DNA of 64,000 nucleotides from Amorphoplanes digitatis (lineage in GTDB: Bacteria; Actinomycetota; Actinomycetes; Mycobacteriales; Micromonosporaceae), in NCBI RefSeq assembly GCF_014205335.1, contig NZ_JACHNH010000001.1, positions 3,094,501 to 3,158,500 of the forward strand, written 5' to 3'. Positions 15,633-23,345 of this stretch are shown piece after piece (the first letter of the stretch is position 1; every line of letters starts with the position of its first letter). The position numbers were made by a program, and so were the translations under genes. A model generated the notes under the pieces. The model did no database searches and had not been told where the DNA came from. It saw only the letters and a program-made list of their open reading frames with translations.

Positions 15633-16520
15633 ATGAACGACACATCGGCGGAAGTCGCCAGCCAGCCCGCCGTCTGGGAGCGTGCCCTGGCCCAGACGGC
15701 CGAAGCCCGCCGGGAACTGGCGGCACCCGGCGCGCGGATGCTGGTGCTGGGCTGCGGCACCTCCTGGTTCGTGGCGCAGAGCATCGCGGAGCTGCGGGAG
15801 GGCGCCGGCCTCGGCGAGACCGACGCGGTCTGCGCCTCCGAGTACGTCCCGCGCAGGCGCTACGACCGGGTCGTGGCGATCACCCGCTCCGGCACCTCCA
15901 CCGAGGTGCTCGACGCGCTGCGGCAGGTGCCGCCGGGCGCACACCGGGTGGCCGTCACCGCGGTGCCCGGCATGCCGGTCGACGGCCTCGCCGAGAGCCG
16001 GCTGCTGCTCGACTTCGCCGACGAGCGCAGCGTCGTGCAGACCCGCTTCCCGACCACGGTCCTGGCGCTGGCCCGGGCCGCGTTCGGCGCGGATCTCGGC
16101 CACCTGGTCGCCGACGGGCGGGCCGCGCTGGCCGCGCCGCTGCCCGCCGACCCGGCGACGATCGACCACCTGGTCTTCCTCGGCACCGGCTGGACCGTCG
16201 GGCTCGCACACGAGGCGGCGCTCAAGGTCCGCGAGGCGGCGCAGGCGTACTCGGAGTCCTACCCGGCGATGGACTTCCGGCACGGGCCGGTCGCCGTCGC
16301 CGGCGCGCGCAGCCTGGTCTTCTCGTTCGGCGCCGTGCCGATCGGGCTGGACGACGCCGGCCGCTCGGCCGGCGCCACCACCTACCGCGACGATCGCGAC
16401 CCGCTCGCCCAGCTGATCCTCGCCCAGCGCCTCGCCCTGGCCCTGGCCGCACACCGCGGCCTCGACCCCGACCGTCCCCGCCTGCTGACCCGCTCAGTCG
16501 TACTCACCGACGCCGCCTGA
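15633..16520 (+). CDS. SIS-domain aminosugar-phosphate isomerase/deaminase (AgaS-like)
   Basis: 295 residues with two SIS (sugar isomerase) domains. The first has MLVLGCGTSWFVAQSIAELR and AITRSGTSTEVLDAL (Ser/Thr phosphate loop); the second has LVFLGTGWTVGLAHEAALKVREAA, including the E-A-A-LK segment of GlmS-like isomerases, and MDFRHGPVA. It lacks the glutamine amidotransferase domain of GlmS and is shorter than E. coli AgaS, resembling stand-alone deaminases such as FrlB/AgaS. The likely reaction is galactosamine-6-phosphate to tagatose-6-phosphate plus ammonia. It is followed 14 bp later by the substrate-binding protein gene. Confidence 0.85.
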   Translation: MNDTSAEVASQPAVWERALAQTAEARRELAAPGARMLVLGCGTSWFVAQSIAELREGAGLGETDAVCASEYVPRRRYDRVVAITRSGTSTEVLDALRQVPPGAHRVAVTAVPGMPVDGLAESRLLLDFADERSVVQTRFPTTVLALARAAFGADLGHLVADGRAALAAPLPADPATIDHLVFLGTGWTVGLAHEAALKVREAAQAYSESYPAMDFRHGPVAVAGARSLVFSFGAVPIGLDDAGRSAGATTYRDDRDPLAQLILAQRLALALAAHRGLDPDRPRLLTRSVVLTDAA

Positions 16521-16534
16521 CGAGAGGCACCAGG

Positions 16535-17857
16535 ATGACGACCACCCACCCGCGCGGCCGGCCGGCCCGGCTGCTGGCCGCGACGAGCGCGGCACTACTG
16601 CTCCTGGCCGCCTGCACCGGCGGCTCAGACGACGACGGCAAGGACGCCGCCGCCGGCTACGACCCCGCCGCGGCGGTCGAGCTGACCTGGTGGACCGGCC
16701 AGACCTCGGAGGCCGAGCAGGTCGCCGAGCGGCTCGCGGCCGAGTACCACGCCGCGCACCCCAACGTGACGATCAAGACCTCGCCGGGCGCGCCGACCAC
16801 GGACGACCTGCTGACCAAGCTCTCCGCCGGATTCGCCGGCGGCAGCTACCCCGACATCTCGTACGCGTACGGCAACTGGGCCGGCGACCTCGGCGCCAGC
16901 GGGCGGACCCAGGACCTCACCTCGTACGTGGCGGACCCGGCGTTCGCGTGGACCGAGATGCCGGCCGCCGCCCGCGCGGTCGCGACGGCCGACGGCAAGG
17001 TGATCGGCATCCCGGCGCTCGTCGACAACCTGGCGCTGATCTACAACAAGAAGCTCTTCGACGCCGCCGGGCAGCCGTACCCGACCGACGACTGGTCCTG
17101 GGAGGACTTCCGGGCGGCGGCCAAGCGGCTCACCGACGCCTCGACGAACACCTACGGGACCGCGTACTCGGTCTCCGGCGGCGAGGACACCACCTGGCAC
17201 CTGTGGCCGCTGCTCTGGCAGCACGGCGGCAAGATACTCGACGGCACCACGCCGGCCTTCAACTCCGAGGCCGGGGTCAAGGCGCTGGAGACGCTGCGCG
17301 CGATGGCCGTCGACGACAGGTCGATGTACCTGGACCAGACCGACCAGAAGTACGGCCCGCTGTTCAACAGCGGCCACGTCGCGATGATGCTCTCCGGCCC
17401 GTGGTCGCTGCTCGACATCAAGGACGCCAAGCTCGACTACGGCGTCGCCGTCCTGCCCGGCGTCGACGGCGACCACCAGACCGTCTCCGGCCCGGACCTG
17501 TGGGTGCTCTTCGACCACGACGACGCCAACCGGGCCGGCGCCTCCCGCGCCTTCATCAAGTGGCTGACCAGCGCCGAGGTCGACGCGAAGTGGAACCTCG
17601 CGGTCGGCAACCTGCCGCTGCGCTCGGTCGAGCAGGGCACGCCCGAGTTCGCGGCGTACGTCCGGGAGTACCCGGGCGGCCAGAAGTTCTTCGACAACCT
17701 CGCCAACGCCAAGCAGGCCCGGCCGACGGTGCCCGGCTACGAGGTGATGTCGCGCAACGTCGGCGACGCCATCGCCGCGGTGCTCCAGGGCGCGGCCGCA
17801 CCGAAGGAGGCCCTCGACGAGGCGGCCCGCAAATCGGCCGGCGCGCTGGAGGACTGA
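16535..17857 (+). CDS. Sugar ABC transporter substrate-binding lipoprotein
   Basis: 440 residues, extracellular family-1 binding protein. The signal peptide ends in the lipobox LLLLAAC, so Cys about 28 is lipidated. The mature domain has LTWWTGQTSEAEQVAERLA, the YPDISYAYGNWAGDL strand, IPALVDNLALIYNKKLFDAAG and GHVAMMLSGPWSLLDI, the standard pattern for oligosaccharide-binding proteins. The ATG at 16535 follows AGGCACCAGG. The stop overlaps the first permease start (TGATG). No ATPase gene follows; actinomycetes often supply one shared ATPase (MsiK type) from elsewhere. The ligand is inferred to be galactosamine oligomers from context. Confidence 0.92.
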   Translation: MTTTHPRGRPARLLAATSAALLLLAACTGGSDDDGKDAAAGYDPAAAVELTWWTGQTSEAEQVAERLAAEYHAAHPNVTIKTSPGAPTTDDLLTKLSAGFAGGSYPDISYAYGNWAGDLGASGRTQDLTSYVADPAFAWTEMPAAARAVATADGKVIGIPALVDNLALIYNKKLFDAAGQPYPTDDWSWEDFRAAAKRLTDASTNTYGTAYSVSGGEDTTWHLWPLLWQHGGKILDGTTPAFNSEAGVKALETLRAMAVDDRSMYLDQTDQKYGPLFNSGHVAMMLSGPWSLLDIKDAKLDYGVAVLPGVDGDHQTVSGPDLWVLFDHDDANRAGASRAFIKWLTSAEVDAKWNLAVGNLPLRSVEQGTPEFAAYVREYPGGQKFFDNLANAKQARPTVPGYEVMSRNVGDAIAAVLQGAAAPKEALDEAARKSAGALED

Positions 17858-18801
17858 TGGCGATCACGTTCGCGGCGACACCCCGTACCCGCCCGGACGT
17901 CGCCGCCCGGCCCCGCGGAAGGCTCGGCCGGTCGGCCCGGCGCAACGTCACCGGCTGGGCCTTCGCCGGGCCGGCGACGCTGATCGTGGTCGGCCTCTCC
18001 CTCTTCCCGGCGGTCTGGGCGTTCTTCATCTCCCGGACCAAGTGGAACGGCATCGCGCCGGCCGTCGACGTCGGCTGGCGCAACTACCAGCGGATCGTGC
18101 AGGACCCGGACGCGATCGCGGCGGCGCGGCACACGCTGGTGCTGACGCTGCTGTTCGTGCCCGCGTCCATCCTGCTGGGCATGCTGATCGCGGTCGCGCT
18201 GAACCAGCGGATCCGGCTGATCGGCTTCTACCGCACCTGCATCTTCGTGCCGTACGTCGCGTCGGCCGCGGCAACCGGCATCCTGGCCAGCTTCGTCTTC
18301 AACCCGCAGTTCGGCGCCGCGAACGAGGCGCTGCGCCGGCTCGGGCTGCCCGCACAGCAGTTCCTGGAGAGCCCCGGGCAGGCCCTGCTCGTCGTCTGCG
18401 TCATCGCGCTCTGGGGCGAGGTCGGCTTCACCGCCGTCGTCTACCTCGCGGCCCTCCAGGACATTCCGCCGGACCTGGTCGAGGCCGCGACCGTCGACGG
18501 CGCCGGCCGGTGGCGGGTGTTCCGGCACATCATCCTGCCGGAGCTGCGGCCGGTCACCGTCTTCGTCGCCATCTGGCAGACCATCACCGCGATGCAGCTG
18601 TTCGACCTGATCTACACGACCACCCGCGGCGGCCCGATGAACAGCACGCAGACCGTCGTCTACTACATCTACGAGCTGGCCTTCCAGACCCAGCGGCTGG
18701 GTTACGGCGCCGCCGTCGCGTACCTGCTCTTCGCGGTGACGATGCTGCTGACCGTCGGCGTCATCTGGTACAGCCGCCGCCGCGGATCGGAGGTCTTCTG
18801 A
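17857..18801 (+). CDS. Sugar ABC transporter permease 1 (MalF-type)
   Basis: 314 residues with six predicted membrane segments, beginning WAFAGPATLIVVGLSLFPAV. The EAA loop that docks the ATPase is DLVEAATVDGAGRWRVFRHI, then ILPELRP. The C-terminal half has LFDLIYTTTRGGPMNSTQ and YYIYELAF, typical of carbohydrate-uptake family 1 permeases. It overlaps the binding-protein stop by 1 bp and the second permease start by 1 bp, so translation is tightly coupled. Confidence 0.92.
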   Translation: MAITFAATPRTRPDVAARPRGRLGRSARRNVTGWAFAGPATLIVVGLSLFPAVWAFFISRTKWNGIAPAVDVGWRNYQRIVQDPDAIAAARHTLVLTLLFVPASILLGMLIAVALNQRIRLIGFYRTCIFVPYVASAAATGILASFVFNPQFGAANEALRRLGLPAQQFLESPGQALLVVCVIALWGEVGFTAVVYLAALQDIPPDLVEAATVDGAGRWRVFRHIILPELRPVTVFVAIWQTITAMQLFDLIYTTTRGGPMNSTQTVVYYIYELAFQTQRLGYGAAVAYLLFAVTMLLTVGVIWYSRRRGSEVF

Positions 18802-19621
18802 TGCCGCGCAAGCTGCCGTTCAGCCCCTGGCACCTGCTGCTCATGCCGCTGGCGCTATCTTCGTCCTGCCGCTGGTGCAGATGGTCCTGACCTCGTTCAT
18901 GACCGCCTCCGAGATCAACCGTTTCCCGCCGAAGTTCCTCCCGTCCGGCCTGCACGTCGACGGCTATGTCACGCTGCTCGCCGAGTCGCACATCGTGCGC
19001 TGGTTCGCCAACACCGTGCTGGTGTCGGCGATCGCGGTGACCGCGCACCTGATCCTGTGCTCGCTGGCCGGCTACGGCTTCGCCCGGCTGAAGTTCGCCG
19101 GCCGCGGCGTCGCGTTCCTGGCGATCATCGCGACCGTGATGATCCCTATCCAGCTGCTGATGATCCCCACGTACCTGATGTTCGCCCGGGCCGGCATCGT
19201 CGACACCCTGGCCGCGGCGTTCGTGCCGTGGCTGGCCTCCGCGTTCGGCATCTTCCTGATGCGGCAGTTCTTCCTCGGGCTGCCGGTCGAGCTGGAGGAG
19301 GCGGCCCGCCTCGACGGCTGCGGCACGCTGCGCACGTTCGTCAGCGTGGTGCTGCCGCTGGCCCGGCCCGCGCTGGCCACCCTCGCGGTGTTCACGCTGC
19401 TGTCGAGCTGGAACGACCTGCTCTGGCCGCTGGTGGCGATCAGCGACGACAGCCGGTTCACCCTCCAGGTCGGGCTGGCGAGCTTCCAGGGCACCCGGCG
19501 TACGGAATGGTCGCAGCTGATGGCCGGCAACGTGATCGCCACGATGCCGCTGATCGTGGCGTTCCTGGTGGCACAGAAGCGCTTCATCGCCACCATGACG
19601 TTCACCGGCCTGAAGGGGTGA
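18801..19621 (+). pseudogene. Sugar ABC transporter permease 2 (MalG-type) with one-base frameshift
   Basis: Translation starts at the coupled ATG (18801) as MPRKLPFSPWHLLLMPLAL, but this frame stops at 18890. From about 18857 the permease continues in another frame: IFVLPLVQMVLTSFMTASEI to the natural end at 19621, with EAA loop ELEEAARLDGCGTLRTFVSV and the end KRFIATMTFTGLKG. One missing base around 18855-18857 would restore a 274-residue protein. The site is not a homopolymer. Either the importer is broken here or the assembly lost one base; the conserved remainder and intact neighbours favour an error or a recent lesion. An ATG at 18875 alone would lack the first membrane segment. Confidence 0.85.
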
Positions 19622-20510
19622 GCTCCGCGCGGGTGGCCTGTGCGGCGGTGCCGCCGGCCGCCCGGGTGCTGAGCGAGCCGGCGGCGGTCGCCCACGCGAG
19701 CGCGCCGGCGACCGGCAGGCCGGCGAGCCGCCCGGCCAGGAATCCGGCGTTGAAGCTGTCGCCGGCGCCGGTCGTGTCGACCACGTCGACCGGGCGGCCC
19801 GGCGCGGCGCATGCGCCGCCGGGCCACCACGCGCGGGCGCCGGCGGCGCCGTCCTTCATCACCACGGTCGTGCCCGTCGCGACAAGCAGGGCCGCGGCCT
19901 CGTCCAGGTCGTCGCGGCCGGTGACCGCGCGCAGCTCGTTGGCGTTGGGCAGGAAGACGTCGGTGTGCGCGAGGATCTCCGTGATCGACGCCCACCGCCC
20001 GGTGGGATCCCAGTTGGTGTCCAGCGAGGTGCCGACGCCGAGCGCGCGGGCCCGCGCGAAGACCCCGGCCAGCCCGGCCGCCAGGCGCGGCTGGAGGTAC
20101 AGCGACGCCACGTGCAGGTGCCGGGTCGTGGCCAGGAGCTCGGCGGTGACGTCCCGCGGGCGCAGCGCCGGGATGGTGCCGGGCAGCGTCAGGATGGCCC
20201 GGTCGTCGCCGGCCGGGGCGAGGATCACGCTCAGCCCGGTCGGCGCGCCGCCGGACGGGCGCAGCAGCAGCGTGACGCCGCGGTCCTCGAGGTGGCGCCG
20301 GGTGACGGTCGCGAAGACGTCGTCGCCCAGCGCGGTGAGCAGCGCGGTGTCCAGGCCGAGCCGCGCGCAGCCGGCCGCGGTGATCGCGGCCGAGCCGCCC
20401 AGGACCAGGTCGGCCCCGGTCAGCAGCTGCTCGGCCTGGCCGAAGCGCGGGCGCACGTCGCCGCGCAGCACCAGGTCGGGGTTGGCGTCGCCGACCACCA
20501 GCAGGTCCAT
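19602..20510 (-). CDS. PfkB/ribokinase-family sugar kinase
   Basis: 302 residues. N-terminal MDLLVVGDANPDLVLRGDV and LGGSAAITAAGCARLGLDT are the family-1 pattern; the C-terminal DTTGAGDSFNAGFLAGRLAG is the PfkB signature 2 with the catalytic Asp and anion hole. The family phosphorylates sugars and nucleosides with ATP. It lies antisense to the locus, its 3' end overlapping permease 2 by 20 bp. Because ABC import delivers unphosphorylated sugar, a kinase forming galactosamine-6-phosphate is needed, and this is the best candidate. The substrate is inferred; a ribokinase or ketohexokinase role is not excluded. ATG at 20510 with GGGAGAAGC ahead. Confidence 0.87.
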   Translation of the reverse strand: MDLLVVGDANPDLVLRGDVRPRFGQAEQLLTGADLVLGGSAAITAAGCARLGLDTALLTALGDDVFATVTRRHLEDRGVTLLLRPSGGAPTGLSVILAPAGDDRAILTLPGTIPALRPRDVTAELLATTRHLHVASLYLQPRLAAGLAGVFARARALGVGTSLDTNWDPTGRWASITEILAHTDVFLPNANELRAVTGRDDLDEAAALLVATGTTVVMKDGAAGARAWWPGGACAAPGRPVDVVDTTGAGDSFNAGFLAGRLAGLPVAGALAWATAAGSLSTRAAGGTAAQATRAELTPSGR

Positions 20511-20524
20511 GCTTCTCCCTCGCC

Positions 20525-20542
20525 ATTGTTCAAATGAACAAT
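20525..20542. promoter_or_regulatory. Perfect palindrome ahead of the PfkB kinase gene
   Basis: ATTGTTCAAATGAACAAT has 8-bp perfect arms around AA, AT-rich in a GC-rich gap, and ends 15 bp before the kinase start on the minus strand. It is a strong operator candidate. A second palindrome (GCCCGATTTCGGGC, 20558-20571) lies further upstream. Confidence 0.5.
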
Positions 20543-20604
20543 CTGAATTGCGCACTTGCCCGATTTCGGGCCTCAAACTGGCGTCGAGAGCACCATACGC
20601 GCAC

Positions 20605-20642
20605 AAACGACAGTTGACACCTGCGCGTTCGATCAGTTGAAT
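20605..20642 (+). promoter_or_regulatory. Promoter of the GH114 gene with AAACGA box
   Basis: TTGACA (20614-20619), a 17-bp spacer and TTGAAT (20637-20642) make a good vegetative promoter. AAACGA (20605-20610) sits just before the -35, as in the other promoters of this locus. It implies a 5' leader of about 105 nt before the GTG start; I saw no riboswitch in it. Confidence 0.55.
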
Positions 20643-20755
20643 CGCTGACAACGATCCAGCCCAGCCGGTAATCCCCAGCCCGGCACCAGGTCGCCAGGGC
20701 GCTCTCCGGCGCCCGAGGCGGGGCAGATCCCTGAGCACCCCTGGGAGTCTCAGCC

Positions 20756-21556
20756 GTGGTCACCCGAAAAGCGTTGTTCGCCGCCGTCGTCGCACTCACC
20801 CTCACCGTCGGAGCCGCCCCGCGGGCCGACGCCGCGGCGGTCACCCTGCCGCCGGTCAACGCCAAGTTCGACTACCAGATCGGGGCGGCATACACCCCGC
20901 CCGCCGGCGTCCAGGTGGTCAGCCGCGACCGGCTGGCCGCGCCCGCCGCCGGCCTCTACAACATCTGCTACGTCAACGCGTTCCAGGTGCAGCCGCAGGA
21001 GGTCGCCTGGTGGCAGGCGAACCACGACGACCTGCTGCTGCGCGACTCCGCCGGCCGGTACGTCATCGACGGCGACTGGAACGAGATCGTGCTCGACATC
21101 CGCACGGCGGCGAAGCGGACGGCCCTCGCCGCCGTCGTCAACGGCTGGATCGACGGCTGCGCCGCGGCCGGCTTCCGAGCCGTCGAGCCGGACAACATCG
21201 ACACCTACGACCGCTTTCCCAGCTACCTCACCAAGGCGCAGGCGGTCGCCTACCTGCGGCTGCTCGCGCCGCACGCGCACGCCAAGGGCCTGGCGATCGC
21301 GCAGAAGAACACCACCGGCCTCGGCGGCGAGGGCAAGGCGGCCGGGCTCGACTTCGCCATCGCCGAGGAGTGCGGCCAGTACGACGAGTGCGGCGACTTC
21401 ACCGACGTCTACGGCGACAACGTGATCGCCATCGAGTACACCTCCGGCGGCTACCGCCGGGCCTGCGCCGCGATCGGCGCGCGCAGCTCGGTGGTACGCC
21501 GCGACGTGAACGTCACCGCGCCCGGCAGCGGCACCTACGTCTACAACGCCTGCTGA
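20756..21556 (+). CDS. Secreted GH114 endo-alpha-1,4-polygalactosaminidase
   Basis: 266 residues from a GTG start with GGGAG ahead. A Sec signal peptide (TRKALFAAVVALTLTVGAAP, Ala-rich cleavage region) directs export. The mature protein is one TIM-barrel domain of the GH114 type: FDYQIGAAYTPPAG, LYNICYVNAFQVQP, IVLDIRTAAKRTAL, GFRAVEPDNIDTYDRF (likely catalytic acids), GLAIAQKNTTGLGG, FAIAEECGQYDECGDF and VIAIEYTSGG. Characterised relatives cut alpha-1,4-linked galactosamine polymers such as the galactosamine-rich parts of fungal galactosaminogalactan or Pel. It is followed 5 bp later by a sugar-phosphate kinase, tying it to intracellular galactosamine breakdown. Confidence 0.88.
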   Translation: MVTRKALFAAVVALTLTVGAAPRADAAAVTLPPVNAKFDYQIGAAYTPPAGVQVVSRDRLAAPAAGLYNICYVNAFQVQPQEVAWWQANHDDLLLRDSAGRYVIDGDWNEIVLDIRTAAKRTALAAVVNGWIDGCAAAGFRAVEPDNIDTYDRFPSYLTKAQAVAYLRLLAPHAHAKGLAIAQKNTTGLGGEGKAAGLDFAIAEECGQYDECGDFTDVYGDNVIAIEYTSGGYRRACAAIGARSSVVRRDVNVTAPGSGTYVYNAC

Positions 21557-21561
21557 TCCTC

Positions 21562-22479
21562 ATGATCGTCACGGTGACCCTCAACCCCGCGCTCGACCTG
21601 ACCTACCGGGTCGGCGAGCTGGTCCGGCACGGCACCCACCGGGTCTCCGCGGTGGCCGAGCGGCCCGGCGGCAAGGGGCTCAACGTGGCGGGCGTGCTGC
21701 ACGCGCTCGGCGAGCCGGTCCTCGCGACCGGCCTGCTGGGCGGCGCGACCGGCGGCCGGGTCACCGCGCTGCTGGCCGCCGACGCGGTGCCGGCCGCGTT
21801 CACGCCGATCGCCGGCGAGACCCGGCGCACGGTCGCGGTCGCCGACGACGTTTCCGCGACCGGCTTCTGGGAGCCGGGCCCGCCGGTGACGCCGGGGGAG
21901 TGGGCGGCCTTCGTCGCCCACTTCCGCGGCCTGCTCCGCGACGCCGACGTGGTCGCCCTCTGCGGCTCGCTCCCGCCGGGCGTCCCGGTCGACGCGTACG
22001 CGACCCTGGTGCGCCTCGCCGCCGCCGGCGGCGTGCCCTCGGTGCTCGACACCAGCGGCGCGGCGCTGCGGCACGGGCTGGCCGGGCGCCCGGACCTGGT
22101 CAAGCCGAACGCCGCCGAGCTGCGCGCCCTGACGACGCCGGCGGACACCGGGCGCCACGAGGCCGGCGCGGCCCGGGCCCTGTCCTGCGGCGCCCGCGCC
22201 GTGGTCGTCTCGCGCGGGCCCGACGGGCTGTTCGCGCTGACCCGCGACCAGGCCTGGCGGTGCGTGCCGCCCGAGCGGCTGACCGGCAACCCGACCGGCG
22301 CCGGCGACGCCTGCGTCGCCGCGCTCGCCCGGGGGCTGCGCGACCGCACGCCCTGGCCCGAACTGCTCGCCGACGCGGTGGCCCTGTCGGCGGCCGCCGT
22401 CGCGGCCCCGCTCGCCGGCGCCGTCGACCCCGAGACCTATCGACGCCTGCTGCCCGCCGTGCGCGTCCGGGCCGCCTGA
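21562..22479 (+). CDS. Tagatose-6-phosphate/1-phosphofructokinase family kinase (LacC-like)
   Basis: 305 residues. MIVTVTLNPALDLTYRV and GGKGLNVAGVLHALGE are the FruK/LacC/PfkB-II N-terminal motifs; LCGSLPPGVPVDAYATLV, DLVKPNAAELRAL and the end signature NPTGAGDACVAALARGL follow. Members phosphorylate a ketohexose monophosphate with ATP at the remaining terminal hydroxyl. With the SIS deaminase upstream and the class-II aldolase downstream, tagatose-6-phosphate to tagatose-1,6-bisphosphate is the likely step. FruK-like activity on fructose-1-phosphate is the alternative. It starts 5 bp after the GH114 stop. Confidence 0.87.
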   Translation: MIVTVTLNPALDLTYRVGELVRHGTHRVSAVAERPGGKGLNVAGVLHALGEPVLATGLLGGATGGRVTALLAADAVPAAFTPIAGETRRTVAVADDVSATGFWEPGPPVTPGEWAAFVAHFRGLLRDADVVALCGSLPPGVPVDAYATLVRLAAAGGVPSVLDTSGAALRHGLAGRPDLVKPNAAELRALTTPADTGRHEAGAARALSCGARAVVVSRGPDGLFALTRDQAWRCVPPERLTGNPTGAGDACVAALARGLRDRTPWPELLADAVALSAAAVAAPLAGAVDPETYRRLLPAVRVRAA

Positions 22480-22490
22480 GAGGAACCGCC

Positions 22491-23345
22491 ATGCTCACAC
22501 CGACCGCCGAGATCGTCGCCGCGGCCCGGGCCGCCGGCGGCGGCGTCGGCGCCTTCAACGTGATCACCGTCGAGCATGCCGAGGCGATCGTCACCGGCGC
22601 GGAGGAGGCCGGCCTGCCGGTGATCCTCCAGATCAGCGAGAACGCGGTCCGTTTCCACCAGGGCCGGCTCGCGCCGATCGCCGCCGCCGCGCGCGCCGTC
22701 GCCGACTCGTCCCGGGCGGCCGTCGCCCTGCACCTCGACCACGTGGAGAGCGACGAGCTGTTCGACCAGGCGGCGGCGCACGGCTTCGGCTCGGTCATGT
22801 ACGACGCGTCGGCGAGCTCGTACGCCGACAACGTGGCCGCGACCGCGGCCGCGGTGCGGCGCGGGCGGCGGCGGGGCCTGTGGGTGGAGAGCGAACTCGG
22901 CGCGATCGGCGGCAAGGACGGCGCGCACGCGCCCGGCGCCCGCACCGATCCGGGCGAGGCCGCCGCGTACGTCGCGGCGACCGGCGTCGACGCGCTCGCC
23001 GTCGCGGTCGGCTCCTCGCACGCGATGCGCACCCGGACCGCGCGGCTCGACCACGAGCTGATCGGCCGGCTGCGTGCCGCGGTGCCGGTGCCGCTGGTGC
23101 TGCACGGCTCGTCGGGCGTGCCGGACGACGAGCTGGTCGCGGCGGTCCGGCACGGCATGGTGAAGATCAATATCGGGACGGCGCTGAACAGCGCGTTCAC
23201 CGGCGCGGTCCGCGCGAGCCTGGACGGCGACGCCGCGCTCGTCGATCCCCGCCGGTACCTGGCGCCGGCCCGGGCCGCGATGGCCGGCACGGTCGCCGCG
23301 GCGCTGCGACTGCTGGCCGGCACGACCACCCCGGCGCACCGATGA
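22491..23345 (+). CDS. Class-II tagatose/fructose-bisphosphate aldolase
   Basis: 284 residues, close to KbaY/GatY. Zn2+ and active-site features: VGAFNVITVEHAEAIV, ALHLDHVESDELFDQA (catalytic Asp and Zn His in HLDH), GSVMYDASASSYADN, VESELGAIGGKDG, AVAVGSSHAM (Zn His), LVLHGSSGVPDDEL (Zn His) and VKINIGTALNSAFTGAV for phosphate binding. It cleaves a ketohexose 1,6-bisphosphate to dihydroxyacetone phosphate and glyceraldehyde-3-phosphate. The start follows GAGAGGAACC and the stop overlaps the next gene (ATGA). It is the last catabolic step of the proposed galactosamine route. KbaY-type enzymes need a partner KbaZ, which is not seen here. Confidence 0.9.
   Translation: MLTPTAEIVAAARAAGGGVGAFNVITVEHAEAIVTGAEEAGLPVILQISENAVRFHQGRLAPIAAAARAVADSSRAAVALHLDHVESDELFDQAAAHGFGSVMYDASASSYADNVAATAAAVRRGRRRGLWVESELGAIGGKDGAHAPGARTDPGEAAAYVAATGVDALAVAVGSSHAMRTRTARLDHELIGRLRAAVPVPLVLHGSSGVPDDELVAAVRHGMVKINIGTALNSAFTGAVRASLDGDAALVDPRRYLAPARAAMAGTVAAALRLLAGTTTPAHR

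Noticed and set aside
15563..17857. A 764-residue plus-strand frame that would fuse a frame over the SIS gene to the sugar-binding protein
   Set aside because: The first 300 residues are out of frame with the SIS protein and low-complexity Arg/Ala/Gly. The lipoprotein has its own start and signal peptide at 16535.
20643..20755. Riboswitch (for example cyclic-di-AMP type) in the GH114 leader
   Set aside because: The leader is GC-rich with some inverted repeats, but I could not match the conserved core of any riboswitch class.
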